Shown here piece after piece: positions 7,706 to 18,385 of a stretch of DNA of 64,000 nucleotides. The DNA is taken from positions 1 to 64,000 of the forward strand of contig CABJAP010000017.1 in assembly GCA_902363595.1 (NCBI GenBank), read 5' to 3'. The position numbers and the translations under genes were made by a program. The notes beneath the pieces are model-generated. The model was not told the origin of the DNA. It saw only the letters and a list, made by a program, of their open reading frames with translations, and ran no database searches. This DNA is from Clostridia bacterium. Lineage in GTDB: Bacteria; Bacillota; Clostridia; Peptostreptococcales; Anaerovoracaceae. Position 1 is the first letter of the stretch; the number at the start of each line of letters is the position of its first letter.

Positions 7706-8103
7706 CTATTCTTCACCATTCTAATACTGTTGTTTCCGTCTTGTGCCTTAACGATTTCTACTTCATCCATCAGTGATTTAATGATATATACGCCCAGATT
7801 GCCTTCATTGGGACAATCAAGACAAGGCTTTTTATGCTTTTCGAGACCATGTTCGCAAGACTTGTCAGAAACTGTGACAATCATCCGATCCTCCTCGATC
7901 ATACATTCAACCTCATAAAAATTGCTGAAACCATCGAAACCGTGGCATGTAATATTCTTACATGCCTCTCCAACTGCGATTTCAATGTCTTCAATGGCTT
8001 CGATATTAAAATTTGCCGTTCCCGCGGCGGACCCAACAGCCAGCTTGGCTATTTTAACATATTCGGGTTTACCCGGTATTGAGAATTTTAACAAATCACC
8101 CAT
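7699..8103 (-). CDS. Anti-sigma factor, RsbW/SpoIIAB-like serine kinase
   Basis: A 134-residue GHKL-type ATPase domain. The N-box is IEIAVGEACKNITCHGF, and the G2-type glycine loop is EGNLGVYIIKSLMDEVEI. It should bind the sigma factor encoded immediately downstream and hold it inactive. The G1 region, normally DxGxG, is replaced by a cysteine/histidine-rich loop (SCEHGLEKHKKPCLDC). No anti-anti-sigma (RsbV/SpoIIAA) gene is present beside it. Its Shine-Dalgarno AGGAGA overlaps the gyrA stop, so it is translated from the gyrase transcript. Confidence 0.82.
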   Translation of the reverse strand: MGDLLKFSIPGKPEYVKIAKLAVGSAAGTANFNIEAIEDIEIAVGEACKNITCHGFDGFSNFYEVECMIEEDRMIVTVSDKSCEHGLEKHKKPCLDCPNEGNLGVYIIKSLMDEVEIVKAQDGNNSIRMVKNRC

Positions 8104-8113
8104 TTGGCTTCTC

Positions 8114-10627
8114 CTATTCTGTCTTCATATGAATCTGACTACTGCCGCTGTCATTTGATTTTTTACCTTCTTCTTTCGGCTCATCGTCTATATCTTCCTC
8201 TTTGATCACCTTTGCCATGGCAATAATATTGGAATCTTCTTCAACTTTCATAATTTTAACGCCCTGGGTCGCTCTGTTCAAAACAGATACTTCCTTGGCT
8301 TCTATACGAATTACAATACCGTCGGAATTAATCAACAGTATCTCATCATCCTCATTGACCACCATGGCGCCTACCAGTTCACCCGTCTTTTTAAACTTGG
8401 CCTTATCGTAAGTCAGCAGGCCTTTTCCGCCTCTTACCTGAATCTTATAATCTTTAACCGGCGTTCTCTTTCCATAGCCATTAGTCGTTACAACCAAAAG
8501 CTGCTGATCCGGCTGTACCAGTTCCATGGAAACGACTTCATCATCGCCTTCCAGCTTGATTGCACGAACGCCTCCTGCGATCCTTCCCATTGGTCTTACA
8601 TCGTCCTCTGAGAAGCAGATGCATTTTCCATGTTTGGTAACAATGATTACATTATCGGTTCCCGTTGTCTGTTTGATATCCACCAGCTGATCGTCTTCTT
8701 TCAGATTAATGGCAATCAATCCGGTTTTACGATTGGTATCAAAGTTGGCAAGGGCTGTCTTTTTGATGGTACCATTCTTTGTTACTGCAATCAAATATTT
8801 TTCTTCGGAAAATTCCTGAATTGGAATCACAGCTGTGATCCGCTCTCTCTGCATCAGATTGAGGAAGTTAACGGCAGGAGTTCCCTTGGCCGTTCTGGTC
8901 GCTTCGGGAATTTCGTAGGCTTTGATCTTATGCGCTTTTCCCGTATTGGTAAAGAACATCAGATAATCGTGGGTCGAGGTCATGATCAGATTTTTTACAA
9001 AATCGTTTTCCCTGGTGGTAAGCCCGGTAATTCCTTTGCCGCCTCTTCTCTGAGTTTTATAAGTGTCCGCCGGTATACGCTTGAGATAACCCAGGTGGGT
9101 CAAGGTAACAGCAACCTGCTTTTCCTGAATCAGATCTTCTTCGTCAATTTCCGTCGCATTGGCTGTAATCTTGGTTCTTCTCTTATCTTTATATTTTTCC
9201 TTGATCTCTAAAAGTTCTTCGCGGATAACATTCATCATCTTGTCATCGTCCGCCAGCAGCGCTTTGTAATAGGTAATGCGCTTTTGCAGTTCCGCGTATT
9301 CTTCTTCAATTTTTTCCCGTTCCAAACCTTGCAGACGGGCCAGTCTCATATCAAGAATCGCTTGAGCCTGTATTTCTGAAAGGCCAAAACGCTCCATCAA
9401 TTTTTCTCTGGCATCGTTGTAACTGGAACGGATGATTCTTATGATCTCATCGATGTTATCCAAGGCAATGCGCAGACCTTCCAAGATATGGGCTCTTGCC
9501 TCCGCCTTTTTAAGATCATATTTTGTTCTTCTGGTTACCACATCGAACTGATGCTTCAGGTATTCATCCAGAATCTCGTACAGATTGAGAATCTTTGGTT
9601 CGCCCCTGACAAGAGCGATCATGATCATACTATAGCTTTCCTGCAGCTGGGTATGCTTGAACAGCCGATTGAGGGTAATCTGAGGATTGGCATCTTTTTT
9701 CAGTTCGATGACGATTCTCATACCTTCTCTGCTGGAAGATTCGTCGCGGATGTCGGAAATTCCGTCCACCCGTTTATCCTTAACCAGCTCGGCAATCTTT
9801 TCAATCAGTCTGGCTTTGTTAACCTGATAAGGAATCTCGGTCACAATGATCTGGGATCTGCCGCGGGTAGTCTCTTCAATCTCCGTCTTTGAACGTACAA
9901 TAACTTTTCCCTGTCCGGTGCGATAGGCATTTTTGATATTGTTCTTTCCCATAATCATGGCGCCTGTCGGGAAGTCCGGTCCCTTGACAATTTGAATCAG
10001 ATCGTCAATGGTACAATCTTTATCTTCAATCATCTTTACCGCAGCATCGATGACTTCTCCCAGGTTATGGGGCGGAATAGAGGTCGCCATGCCAACCGCG
10101 ATACCGTTGCTGCCGTTGACCAGCAGGTTGGGAATTCTAGAAGGAAGAACCACTGGTTCTTTCTCTTCCTCATCGAAGTTGGGCATAAAGTCAACCGTTT
10201 CTTTGTCAATATCCCGCAGCATCTGCAGGGCGAAAGGCGTCATCCTTGCCTCTGTATAACGCATGGCAGCTGCGCCGTGACCGTCTACGGAACCAAAGTT
10301 TCCGTGGCCGTCCACCAGCATGTATCTTGTGGAAAAGGGCTGCGCCAGCCTTACCATAGCATCGTAAATGGAAATGTCCCCGTGAGGATGGTATTTACCC
10401 ATTACTTCACCGACAATACGAGCCGATTTCTTGTATGGCTTGTCCGGTGTTACGCCCAGTCCGCTCATTCCGTATAAAATTCTCCTGTGAACGGGCTTCA
10501 GTCCATCCCGCACATCAGGAAGGGCTCTTCCAACGATTACGCTCATGGCATAGTCGATGTAGGAGTCTTTCATTTCCTTGTATATCTCATGTTGGATCAG
10601 TTTCTGATCCTCAATTAAATTTGCCAC
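8114..10627 (-). CDS. gyrA: DNA gyrase subunit A
   Basis: An 837-residue type IIA topoisomerase subunit that cuts and rejoins DNA and, with GyrB, introduces negative supercoils. The active-site tyrosine is Y124 ([10 protein letters not shown]), and the GyrA-box-type motif QRRGGKG starts the C-terminal beta-pinwheel. The start is GTG behind AGGGGGT. The quinolone-resistance region reads [15 protein letters not shown], with Ile85 at the position equal to E. coli Ser83. It follows gyrB by 17 bp and runs into the anti-sigma gene. Confidence 0.97.
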   Translation of the reverse strand: MANLIEDQKLIQHEIYKEMKDSYIDYAMSVIVGRALPDVRDGLKPVHRRILYGMSGLGVTPDKPYKKSARIVGEVMGKYHPHGDISIYDAMVRLAQPFSTRYMLVDGHGNFGSVDGHGAAAMRYTEARMTPFALQMLRDIDKETVDFMPNFDEEEKEPVVLPSRIPNLLVNGSNGIAVGMATSIPPHNLGEVIDAAVKMIEDKDCTIDDLIQIVKGPDFPTGAMIMGKNNIKNAYRTGQGKVIVRSKTEIEETTRGRSQIIVTEIPYQVNKARLIEKIAELVKDKRVDGISDIRDESSSREGMRIVIELKKDANPQITLNRLFKHTQLQESYSMIMIALVRGEPKILNLYEILDEYLKHQFDVVTRRTKYDLKKAEARAHILEGLRIALDNIDEIIRIIRSSYNDAREKLMERFGLSEIQAQAILDMRLARLQGLEREKIEEEYAELQKRITYYKALLADDDKMMNVIREELLEIKEKYKDKRRTKITANATEIDEEDLIQEKQVAVTLTHLGYLKRIPADTYKTQRRGGKGITGLTTRENDFVKNLIMTSTHDYLMFFTNTGKAHKIKAYEIPEATRTAKGTPAVNFLNLMQRERITAVIPIQEFSEEKYLIAVTKNGTIKKTALANFDTNRKTGLIAINLKEDDQLVDIKQTTGTDNVIIVTKHGKCICFSEDDVRPMGRIAGGVRAIKLEGDDEVVSMELVQPDQQLLVVTTNGYGKRTPVKDYKIQVRGGKGLLTYDKAKFKKTGELVGAMVVNEDDEILLINSDGIVIRIEAKEVSVLNRATQGVKIMKVEEDSNIIAMAKVIKEEDIDDEPKEEGKKSNDSGSSQIHMKTE

Positions 10628-10644
10628 TTGTTACCCCCTGTTTT

Positions 10645-12603
<1,959 letters not shown>

Positions 12604-12623
12604 TCAAATTCCATAGATATATC

Positions 12624-12652
12624 ATTATACAACAAAAACGCACCGTTTACAA
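12624..12652 (-). promoter_or_regulatory. Candidate SigA promoter of gyrB
   Basis: On the minus strand, TTGTAA (12652-12647) and TATAAT (12629-12624) are 17 bp apart and point to gyrB, whose start codon is 60 bp further on. The -35 to -10 spacer overlaps the recF terminator hairpin. Confidence 0.6.
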
Positions 12653-12667
12653 GTTTAAGTGCGTTTT
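12635..12667 (-). terminator. Intrinsic terminator after recF
   Basis: AAAACGCAC (12635-12643) pairs with GTGCGTTTT (12659-12667); on the minus strand the stem is followed by GTTTTTGTTG-type U-rich sequence. On the plus strand it also runs into Ts. It separates the dnaA-dnaN-recF transcript from gyrB. Confidence 0.6.
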
Positions 12668-12754
12668 GATGTTTTTTTATTATAATCTTGTTTTATCAAG
12701 CTATAAGGCTCATTTAAAGCGTCTGAGACTAATAAATTTCTTTTAGAATAGTAT

Positions 12755-13837
12755 TTAAGAAATTATTTTTCCGTTTTCTATGTTAAAATAGCGGATTTCC
12801 CCCAGGGATTGGATAGCCTGACGGGAAATTTCGGTGGTGGTAATAAAGATCTGCGTGTCGCTCAAAGACCGGATCAAAAAGTTCTGCCGTTCCTGATCCA
12901 ACTCAGAAAGAACATCATCCAATAAAAGAATTGGATTTTCGCCAGTCTCTTCTCGAATCAGACGGATTTCCGATAGTTTGAGAGAAAGAGCCGCTGTCCG
13001 CTGCTGGCCTTGCGATCCGAAATTCCGTATATCGATGCCGTTTGCTTTTAGCTGAAGATCGTCTTTGTGTGGACCTTTCCCTGTCGTACGGTTCCTAATA
13101 TCGCGCCTTCTGCATTTTTGGAGCTCTTCAATAAAAATTTGTTTTTGATTTTCACAAGTCTGAATGCTGGGTTCATAAAAAATTTCCAGACATTCTTTGT
13201 GATTGGTGATTCCCTGGTGGATTTGACTGCTGATTTTGCTGAGTTTTTTTATGAATTCATTCCTCTGAGCAATGATTCGGCTGCCGTACTGGGCCAGCTC
13301 TGCATCCCAAATCTCCAAAACGCCCTCATCAATGAGCGGCTCTTTCAAGTAAGCATTTCTTTGAAGCAGCGCTTTTTTATAACGATTAAGATTATCGTAG
13401 TAAGAAGGCTTTATTTGGCACAGTTCCCGATCGATGAATTTTCTTCTTTTTTCAGGCTCATCCTTAACGATCCTCAGATCTTCTGGTGAAAAAATAACGA
13501 TATAAATCTGCTCTAAAAGCTGAGACATTTTTCTAGCCTTGGCACCGTCGATTTTAATGCCCTTTTTTCCTTCCTGGTTTACCGCTATATCTACCACCAG
13601 CTCCTCTTCTTTAAATGCTTTTACCCGAACCCGAAAAAAGTCTTCTCCAAACCGGATCATTTCTCGATCTTTGTTGGTTCGAAAAGACTTTCCCATAGAT
13701 GTTATATAAATACTCTCCAATAAATTGGTTTTTCCCTGGGCATTCTGCCCAAGGAAAATATTTACGTTTTTATGAAATTCTGCTGTTAGCTGCTCATAAT
13801 TCCGAAAATCTTTCAGCTGTATTTCTTTAATATACAT
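12755..13837 (-). CDS. recF: DNA replication/repair protein RecF
   Basis: A 360-residue SMC-like ATPase. Walker A is GQNAQGKTN near residue 30, the signature region FGSQGQQRTAALSLKLSE follows, and Walker B is ILLLDDVLSELD. RecF helps load RecA at gapped DNA. I start at the ATG at 13837 (MYIKEIQLKDFRNYE), where all RecF proteins begin; the open frame extends into dnaN but without reason to use it. The start lies 2 bp after the dnaN stop. The S4-like yaaA gene often found between dnaN and recF is absent. Confidence 0.95.
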   Translation of the reverse strand: MYIKEIQLKDFRNYEQLTAEFHKNVNIFLGQNAQGKTNLLESIYITSMGKSFRTNKDREMIRFGEDFFRVRVKAFKEEELVVDIAVNQEGKKGIKIDGAKARKMSQLLEQIYIVIFSPEDLRIVKDEPEKRRKFIDRELCQIKPSYYDNLNRYKKALLQRNAYLKEPLIDEGVLEIWDAELAQYGSRIIAQRNEFIKKLSKISSQIHQGITNHKECLEIFYEPSIQTCENQKQIFIEELQKCRRRDIRNRTTGKGPHKDDLQLKANGIDIRNFGSQGQQRTAALSLKLSEIRLIREETGENPILLLDDVLSELDQERQNFLIRSLSDTQIFITTTEISRQAIQSLGEIRYFNIENGKIIS

Positions 13838-13839
13838 AA

Positions 13840-14958
13840 TTAGTAGTTTGATGCTATTCTTACTGGAAGGATCAGATATTCGAATGTATTTCCAATCAAA
13901 GGTTTTACCAGACAAGGGGTTGTACTGGTATTGAACTCCATGAGAACTTGTTCATCGCTGACTGCTTTTAAAACATCGATTACATATTTGGAATTAAATC
14001 CGATTTCCAAATCCTCTCCTGTTTTCTCCATAACGATTTCTTCCTTCACATTCCCTTCTTCCGATCTGGAGGTGATCGTAAGAAGATTATTCTTTATGGT
14101 TAATTTTATTAAATTATTCTTTCCTTCCTTAGCCAATAGAGATGCACGCTCAATGCTTTCCAGCAGAACGGCCCTTCCCACTTCCACTTTTGTCTGATTC
14201 TGAGTCGGAATAATATCTTTGTATTTGATAAATTCGCCTTCCAGTAGCCGAATGACAATTTTAGTAGTTTCTACCAGTATGACGGCCTTTTTATTGCTGA
14301 GCATAATTTGAATATCACCTTCATCTTCTGCTTCCGAAACAATTTTATTGATTTCATTGAGGATTTTAGCGGCGACGACGATCTTTGTGCTTTCCGCACT
14401 CTTCATAGGTTCTCTTGCAACAGCCATACGGAAGCCATCAAGTGCAACCATATTAACTGTATCCGGTTCAATTTCCAATAAAACGCCTACAATAATTCCC
14501 TTTGATTCATCAATGCTGGCGGCAAAGGAGGTTTTTCTTACCATATCTTTAAAAATTTCTTTATCAAAGGATAAGGTCTCTGGTTGTCCTTCCAGCTCAC
14601 TGATATTTGGAAATTCGTCGGCAGCAAGTCCTACGATTGTAAATTCTGAAGATGCTGTTTTAATAAGAACATTGTTGCTTTCTTTTTCTTCAATAAGTAT
14701 ATCCTCATTGGGAAGTTTGCGGATAATGTCACTGAATAGCTTTGAAAGGACAACAATCGATCCTTCTTCTTCCACGTTAACATCAATTTTCTTTTCAATA
14801 CTCAAATCCAGATCAGATGCAGAGAGTGTCAAAGTACCGTCCGATGAAGCTTTTAATAAAATTCCTTTTAAAATGGGAATTGTTGTTCTCGAAGTCACTG
14901 CTTTTGAAACTGTATTTAAAGCTTTTGATAATGATTGCTGGCTGCATGTGAATTTCAT
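13840..14958 (-). CDS. dnaN: DNA polymerase III sliding clamp (beta subunit)
   Basis: A 372-residue clamp that encircles DNA and tethers polymerase III. Three clamp domains of about 120 residues each are evident, and it ends in the family's conserved FEYLILPVRI. The start is the ATG at 14958 (MKFTCSQQSLSKAL), preceded by GGAGGTAAAACT; an earlier in-frame start would add eight residues not seen in the family. It is separated from dnaA by 189 bp that carry the unwinding part of the origin. Confidence 0.96.
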   Translation of the reverse strand: MKFTCSQQSLSKALNTVSKAVTSRTTIPILKGILLKASSDGTLTLSASDLDLSIEKKIDVNVEEEGSIVVLSKLFSDIIRKLPNEDILIEEKESNNVLIKTASSEFTIVGLAADEFPNISELEGQPETLSFDKEIFKDMVRKTSFAASIDESKGIIVGVLLEIEPDTVNMVALDGFRMAVAREPMKSAESTKIVVAAKILNEINKIVSEAEDEGDIQIMLSNKKAVILVETTKIVIRLLEGEFIKYKDIIPTQNQTKVEVGRAVLLESIERASLLAKEGKNNLIKLTIKNNLLTITSRSEEGNVKEEIVMEKTGEDLEIGFNSKYVIDVLKAVSDEQVLMEFNTSTTPCLVKPLIGNTFEYLILPVRIASNY

Positions 14959-14989
14959 AGTTTTACCTCCAAAAGGATCCAAAAGACCT

Positions 14990-15051
14990 TTATTCTCTTT
15001 ATATATATTTATAGTAATAGTAGTAATAGGGGCTGTTGATACTGTTGATAA
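14990..15051 (-). other. oriC part 2: unwinding element, DnaA-trios, two DnaA boxes
   Basis: Between dnaN and dnaA lie, from right to left, two abutting 9-mers read on the minus strand as TTATCAACA (15051-15043) and GTATCAACA (15042-15034), a short G/C cluster (15029-15033), six TAG/TAA trinucleotides on the plus strand (15012-15029), and an AT-rich tract (14990-15011). This is the same order as the Bacillus subtilis unwinding region (boxes, GC patch, DnaA-trios, AT-rich DUE). It is the likely site of strand opening. Confidence 0.75.
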
Positions 15052-15147
15052 CTGATTTGCGCTTTCATTTTTGAACGAAATTTGTTCGTCAAAAATTGTT
15101 TGTAACCTGTTTTTTTTGTTCAGTTGGTATGTGCATATCTTGTCAGT

Positions 15148-16500
15148 TTATTTTCCGTTTAATTCGTCTTTGAGCTCATCAATAATATCAGCTGTTTCTT
15201 GGCTTGTTTTTACTTCCGCGGCAATTTTTTCATAAGCGTGGATGACGGTGGTGTGATCTCTTCCGCCAAAAGCTTCTCCAACTTTGGGCAGTGAAGTTTC
15301 TGTCAGTTCTCTGCACAAATACATGGCAATTTGTCTTGGATAGGCCAGGTTTCGGGTTCTTTTGGCGGATTCAATATCGGCGATTTTAATATTAAACTTT
15401 TTGCAGACTGTCTTTTTTATCGATTCACAAGAAATATTAAAGTCGCTGGCCGATAAAATATCTTTGAGGATGTTTCTAGCAAACTTAACGGTGATCTTTT
15501 CATTTAAAAGCGTTGAAAAACTGGTGATCCTGGTAAATGCGCCTTCCAACTCCCGAATATTAAACTTAATTTTTTCCGCGATCAAGCCAATGACTTCAAA
15601 GAGGTCGTCGTCCAGATCTACGTTTTCCAATTCTGCCTTTTTTCTAAGAATGGCCACTCGGGTTTCATAGTCTGGAGGCTGAATATCAGCGATCATGTTC
15701 CATTGAAATCTCGATGTAAGCCGGTCTTCCAAGTTGACCAGCTTGTTGGGCGCTCGGTCGCTGGAAATGATAATTTGCTTGTTGAGATCATAGAGCGTAT
15801 TGAAGGTATGAAAAAATTCTTCCTGCGTAGCTTCTTTTCCTTCGATAAACTGGATATCATCAATCAGCAAAACATCGATGTTTCTGTATTTTTGTTTGAA
15901 AGCGCGAATCCGCTTGCGGTCCTCCAGTGATTTGATCAATTCGTTGGTGAACATTTCCGATGAAACATAGAGTACCTTTTTTTCAGGATGATTTTCCATT
16001 ATGTAGTGGCCGATGGCATGCATTAAATGGGTTTTTCCAAGACCGGAACCGCCGTATATGAACAGGGGATTATAGGCCATGGATGGAGCATCGGCAACGG
16101 CCAGGGCTGCTGCGTGGGCATATTTGTTATTATTGCCTACAACGAAGTTTTCAAAATTGTAACGTGGATTGAAATAAAATTCATCCTTGAGGATTTTTTT
16201 CGGATTTTCTTTTATCTTTTTCTCTTCAATTTCATCTTCACTTTCATCGGGTTTCAACTGTATGACGACCCGATACGGTTCTTTTATAACCGTTTCTGCT
16301 TTTTTTTGAAGGTTCTCAATATACCTGGTTTCCAGGACTCTTTGTGAAAAGCTGTCGGGCGTCTCCAGATAAAATAGCTTTAATTCTTCGTTGATTTCTT
16401 TTGGTATAAGAGGAAGGAACCAGGTTCTATAACTTACACCGGTAAGTTCCAGCTCAAAGAGCCTTAACATTTCTTCCCAAATTGCGTTCATATCTTTCAT
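15148..16500 (-). CDS. dnaA: Chromosomal replication initiator DnaA
   Basis: A 450-residue AAA+ initiator. Domain I is MKDMNAIWEEMLRLFELEL, Walker A is GGSGLGKTHLMH (near 150), Walker B is VLLIDDIQF, and the C-terminal DNA-binding domain carries the DnaA signature GGRDHTTVIHAYEKI. It binds the boxes on both sides of its own gene to open the origin. Its promoter contains a DnaA box in the spacer, which suggests self-repression. dnaN and recF follow in the same direction. Confidence 0.98.
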   Translation of the reverse strand: MKDMNAIWEEMLRLFELELTGVSYRTWFLPLIPKEINEELKLFYLETPDSFSQRVLETRYIENLQKKAETVIKEPYRVVIQLKPDESEDEIEEKKIKENPKKILKDEFYFNPRYNFENFVVGNNNKYAHAAALAVADAPSMAYNPLFIYGGSGLGKTHLMHAIGHYIMENHPEKKVLYVSSEMFTNELIKSLEDRKRIRAFKQKYRNIDVLLIDDIQFIEGKEATQEEFFHTFNTLYDLNKQIIISSDRAPNKLVNLEDRLTSRFQWNMIADIQPPDYETRVAILRKKAELENVDLDDDLFEVIGLIAEKIKFNIRELEGAFTRITSFSTLLNEKITVKFARNILKDILSASDFNISCESIKKTVCKKFNIKIADIESAKRTRNLAYPRQIAMYLCRELTETSLPKVGEAFGGRDHTTVIHAYEKIAAEVKTSQETADIIDELKDELNGK

Positions 16501-16545
16501 TGTGATACTTACCCTTTTCTTTTATCCGCTTTCTTGCTATTTTTG

Positions 16546-16559
16546 TGATAGCACTATCA
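16546..16559. promoter_or_regulatory. 14-bp perfect palindrome overlapping the dnaA -10
   Basis: TGATAGCACTATCA reads the same on both strands and overlaps the -10 element and predicted start point of the dnaA promoter. This is the place where a repressor would act. No known operator is recognised. Confidence 0.45.
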
Positions 16560-16584
16560 TAACAAAAAAGTTATCCACAGGCAA
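16556..16584 (-). promoter_or_regulatory. Candidate dnaA promoter with a DnaA box in the spacer
   Basis: On the minus strand, TTGCCT (16584-16579) and TATGAT (16561-16556) are 17 bp apart. The consensus box TTATCCACA at 16571-16579 occupies the upstream half of the spacer and touches the -35. DnaA bound there would block RNA polymerase. Confidence 0.65.
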
Positions 16585-16646
16585 ATGTAAAATTTTTTTT
16601 GTTGAAAAAATAAAATTTGAGGAAGTTATCCACTAGTTGTGGACAA
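16571..16646. other. oriC part 1: DnaA box cluster upstream of dnaA
   Basis: There are three 9-mers: TTATCCACA at 16571-16579 (perfect), TTATCCACT at 16626-16634, and TGTGGACAA at 16638-16646 (reverse orientation, one mismatch). The last two form a near-palindrome. Together with the boxes at 15034-15051 this makes a bipartite origin flanking dnaA. The rest of 16501-16839 is AT-rich and holds the rpmH promoter. Confidence 0.8.
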
Positions 16647-16734
16647 AATTGTGCAAAGTTTTCACAGATGCAACTAGATCTTGATTCTTCTCCAAAAATA
16701 TCAAGCACATCGAATTAAAACAAGGATAAAAGAA

Positions 16735-16763
16735 TTGACATGACACTGGCTCAAAGGTATAAT
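16735..16763 (+). promoter_or_regulatory. Consensus SigA promoter for rpmH
   Basis: TTGACA (16735-16740), a 17-bp spacer, then TATAAT (16758-16763): both hexamers are perfect. rpmH starts 76 bp downstream. This is the strongest housekeeping promoter visible in the window and should drive rpmH and, by read-through, rnpA and following genes. Confidence 0.85.
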
Positions 16764-16839
16764 GGTAAGGCATATGTACATGCTTTATACGGATGATGAA
16801 ACATATGGAATTAAATAATAGTAAGGAGGTGTTTTGAAA

Positions 16840-16974
16840 ATGAAAATGACTTATCAGCCTAAGACAAGGCAGAGAAAAAAAGAACACGGCTTTAGAAAAA
16901 GAATGAAGACGAAAAACGGTAGAAATGTTTTAAAGAGAAGAAGAGCAAGAGGAAGAAAAGTGTTATCAGCATAG
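16840..16974 (+). CDS. rpmH: 50S ribosomal protein L34
   Basis: A 44-residue basic protein, [20 protein letters not shown] at the start and [12 protein letters not shown] at the end, exactly L34. It sits in the large ribosomal subunit. AAGGAGGTG stands 8 nt before the ATG at 16840; a second ATG two codons later would give the more common MTYQP-type start and cannot be excluded. The first gene to the right of the origin, with a perfect promoter and a hairpin right after the stop. Confidence 0.97.
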   Translation: MKMTYQPKTRQRKKEHGFRKRMKTKNGRNVLKRRRARGRKVLSA

Positions 16975-16996
16975 AGACCGCAAGCGTGGTCTTTTT
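16975..16996 (+). terminator. Hairpin/attenuator between rpmH and rnpA
   Basis: AGACCGC (16975-16981) pairs with GTGGTCT (16986-16992), with one G-U pair, and is followed by TTTTT. It begins at the base after the rpmH stop. It likely ends most transcripts, so that L34 is made in excess over RNase P protein. Confidence 0.65.
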
Positions 16997-17074
16997 GTCT
17001 ACTTCAAGGGTTATGGATCTGCGGCCCCGCCGCATGAACGGATAAATGCCCTTTAACACAGAGAAAGTTAAGCT

Positions 17075-17413
17075 ATGCTAAAAAAAGAAATATTAAGAAG
17101 AAACGGCGATTTTTCTTCCATCTATAAAAAGGGAAAGTCTGTGGGAGATCGTTTTGTTGTTGTTTTTTACAGAAAAAATAATCTCCCCTATACCAGAATC
17201 GCTTTTTTAGCAAGCAAAAAAGTAGGAAACAGTGTAACGAGAAACAGAGCCAGAAGGCTTATGAAAGAGAGTTACAAAACGATTCAAGAACAGCTGGCTA
17301 TAGGATACGACATAATCTTTATAGCGCGAAAGACAATTATTAATTCGAAATATGCGGATGTGAAAAAATCAATTGAAGCCGCAACCAGGAGAGCAGGTAT
17401 TTTGAAAAAATAA
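17075..17413 (+). CDS. rnpA: Ribonuclease P protein component
   Basis: A 112-residue basic protein that helps the RNase P RNA remove 5' leaders from pre-tRNAs. The family's RNR-type signature is present as NSVTRNRARRLMKESY near residues 50-65, and F-x-x-I/V-Y-K-x-G-K at the N-terminus (DFSSIYKKGKSVGDR) binds the leader. Start ATG behind GAGAAAG. It precedes yidD by 12 bp, in the usual order. Confidence 0.96.
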   Translation: MLKKEILRRNGDFSSIYKKGKSVGDRFVVVFYRKNNLPYTRIAFLASKKVGNSVTRNRARRLMKESYKTIQEQLAIGYDIIFIARKTIINSKYADVKKSIEAATRRAGILKK

Positions 17414-17425
17414 GAAGGTGATGCT

Positions 17426-17635
17426 TTGAGAAAACTATTGATTCTCTTGATAAAGGGTTATCAAAAATTTATATCCCCTTTATTTCCACCTACTTGCAGG
17501 TTTTACCCAACGTGTTCCACCTATTTTATTCAGGCATTGGAAAAGTATGGATTTTTCAAAGGCAGTTATCTTGGAATCAAAAGAATTTTAAAGTGTCACC
17601 CCTTCAACCCGGGAGGTTACGACCCTTTAAAATAG
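17426..17635 (+). CDS. yidD: Membrane protein insertion efficiency factor YidD
   Basis: A 69-residue protein with the family hallmarks [14 protein letters not shown] and [11 protein letters not shown]. It aids YidC-dependent membrane insertion. The start is TTG (17426) behind AAGAAGGTG, since no ATG in frame fits. It stands between rnpA and yidC, 12 bp on either side. Confidence 0.95.
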   Translation: MRKLLILLIKGYQKFISPLFPPTCRFYPTCSTYFIQALEKYGFFKGSYLGIKRILKCHPFNPGGYDPLK

Positions 17636-17647
17636 TGGAGGAAATGA

Positions 17648-18355
17648 ATGTACACAATATTAGGAGTAATAGCAAAACCTCTTGGCTGGTTACTTAGTTT
17701 TTTATATGGATTTATTGATAACTACGGGATTACGATCATTGTTTTTACGATTATAGTAAAACTATGTCTTTACCCGCTGTATATAAAACAGACAAAATCC
17801 ATGGCCAGAATGTCGGAAGTGCAGCCTAAGATGCAGGCGCTTCAGAGGAAATATGCCAACGATAAGGAAACTTTAAATATAAAGATGGCGGAGATGTACA
17901 AGGAAGAGAAGTTCAATCCGATGGGCGGTTGTCTACCGATGCTCATTCAGATGCCGATCATCATGGGTCTCTTTGCATTGCTCAGAACTCCGATGACTTA
18001 CATGAACGATGACAGCATGTTATTCGCAGTACACGAAAAATTTCTGTGGATCATGGACCTCAGTCAGCCGGATAAATGGATCCTGCCGATTTTAGCGGGT
18101 ATTGCAACCTTTATCGCATTTTCTTTGAATCAGCAGCAATCGGACGATACCGGAGCAGCGGCTCAGATGAACGGCATGATGAAGATGATGAAATACATTT
18201 TTCCGATCATGATTGTATGGATGGGCAGATCCTTTCCTGCAGGCCTGGCGGTTTACTGGGCTCTAGGACAGATAATGCAGATCTTCTTTAATTTACATCT
18301 GAAGTCAGTCAGAAAGAAAATGAAAGAAGAAGCGAAGAAAAAAAAGAAAAAATAA
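17648..18355 (+). CDS. yidC: Membrane protein insertase YidC/Oxa1
   Basis: A 235-residue short-form insertase with about five membrane segments (first near 5-40, then about 90-110, 140-160, 175-215). The conserved NPMGGCLPMLIQMPI motif and the C-terminal basic tail (KKKMKEEAKKKKKK-type) that contacts ribosomes are present. There is no lipobox, unlike SpoIIIJ of Bacillus, so it is probably held by its first helix. It starts right after GTGGAGG. Confidence 0.95.
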   Translation: MYTILGVIAKPLGWLLSFLYGFIDNYGITIIVFTIIVKLCLYPLYIKQTKSMARMSEVQPKMQALQRKYANDKETLNIKMAEMYKEEKFNPMGGCLPMLIQMPIIMGLFALLRTPMTYMNDDSMLFAVHEKFLWIMDLSQPDKWILPILAGIATFIAFSLNQQQSDDTGAAAQMNGMMKMMKYIFPIMIVWMGRSFPAGLAVYWALGQIMQIFFNLHLKSVRKKMKEEAKKKKKK

Positions 18356-18385
18356 CTGAATCCTTTCGTTTATATATGGAGGAAC

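Noticed and set aside
16633..16887. Minus-strand open frame of 84 residues across the origin region
   Set aside because: It covers DnaA boxes, the rpmH promoter and the rpmH start, and has no ribosome site.
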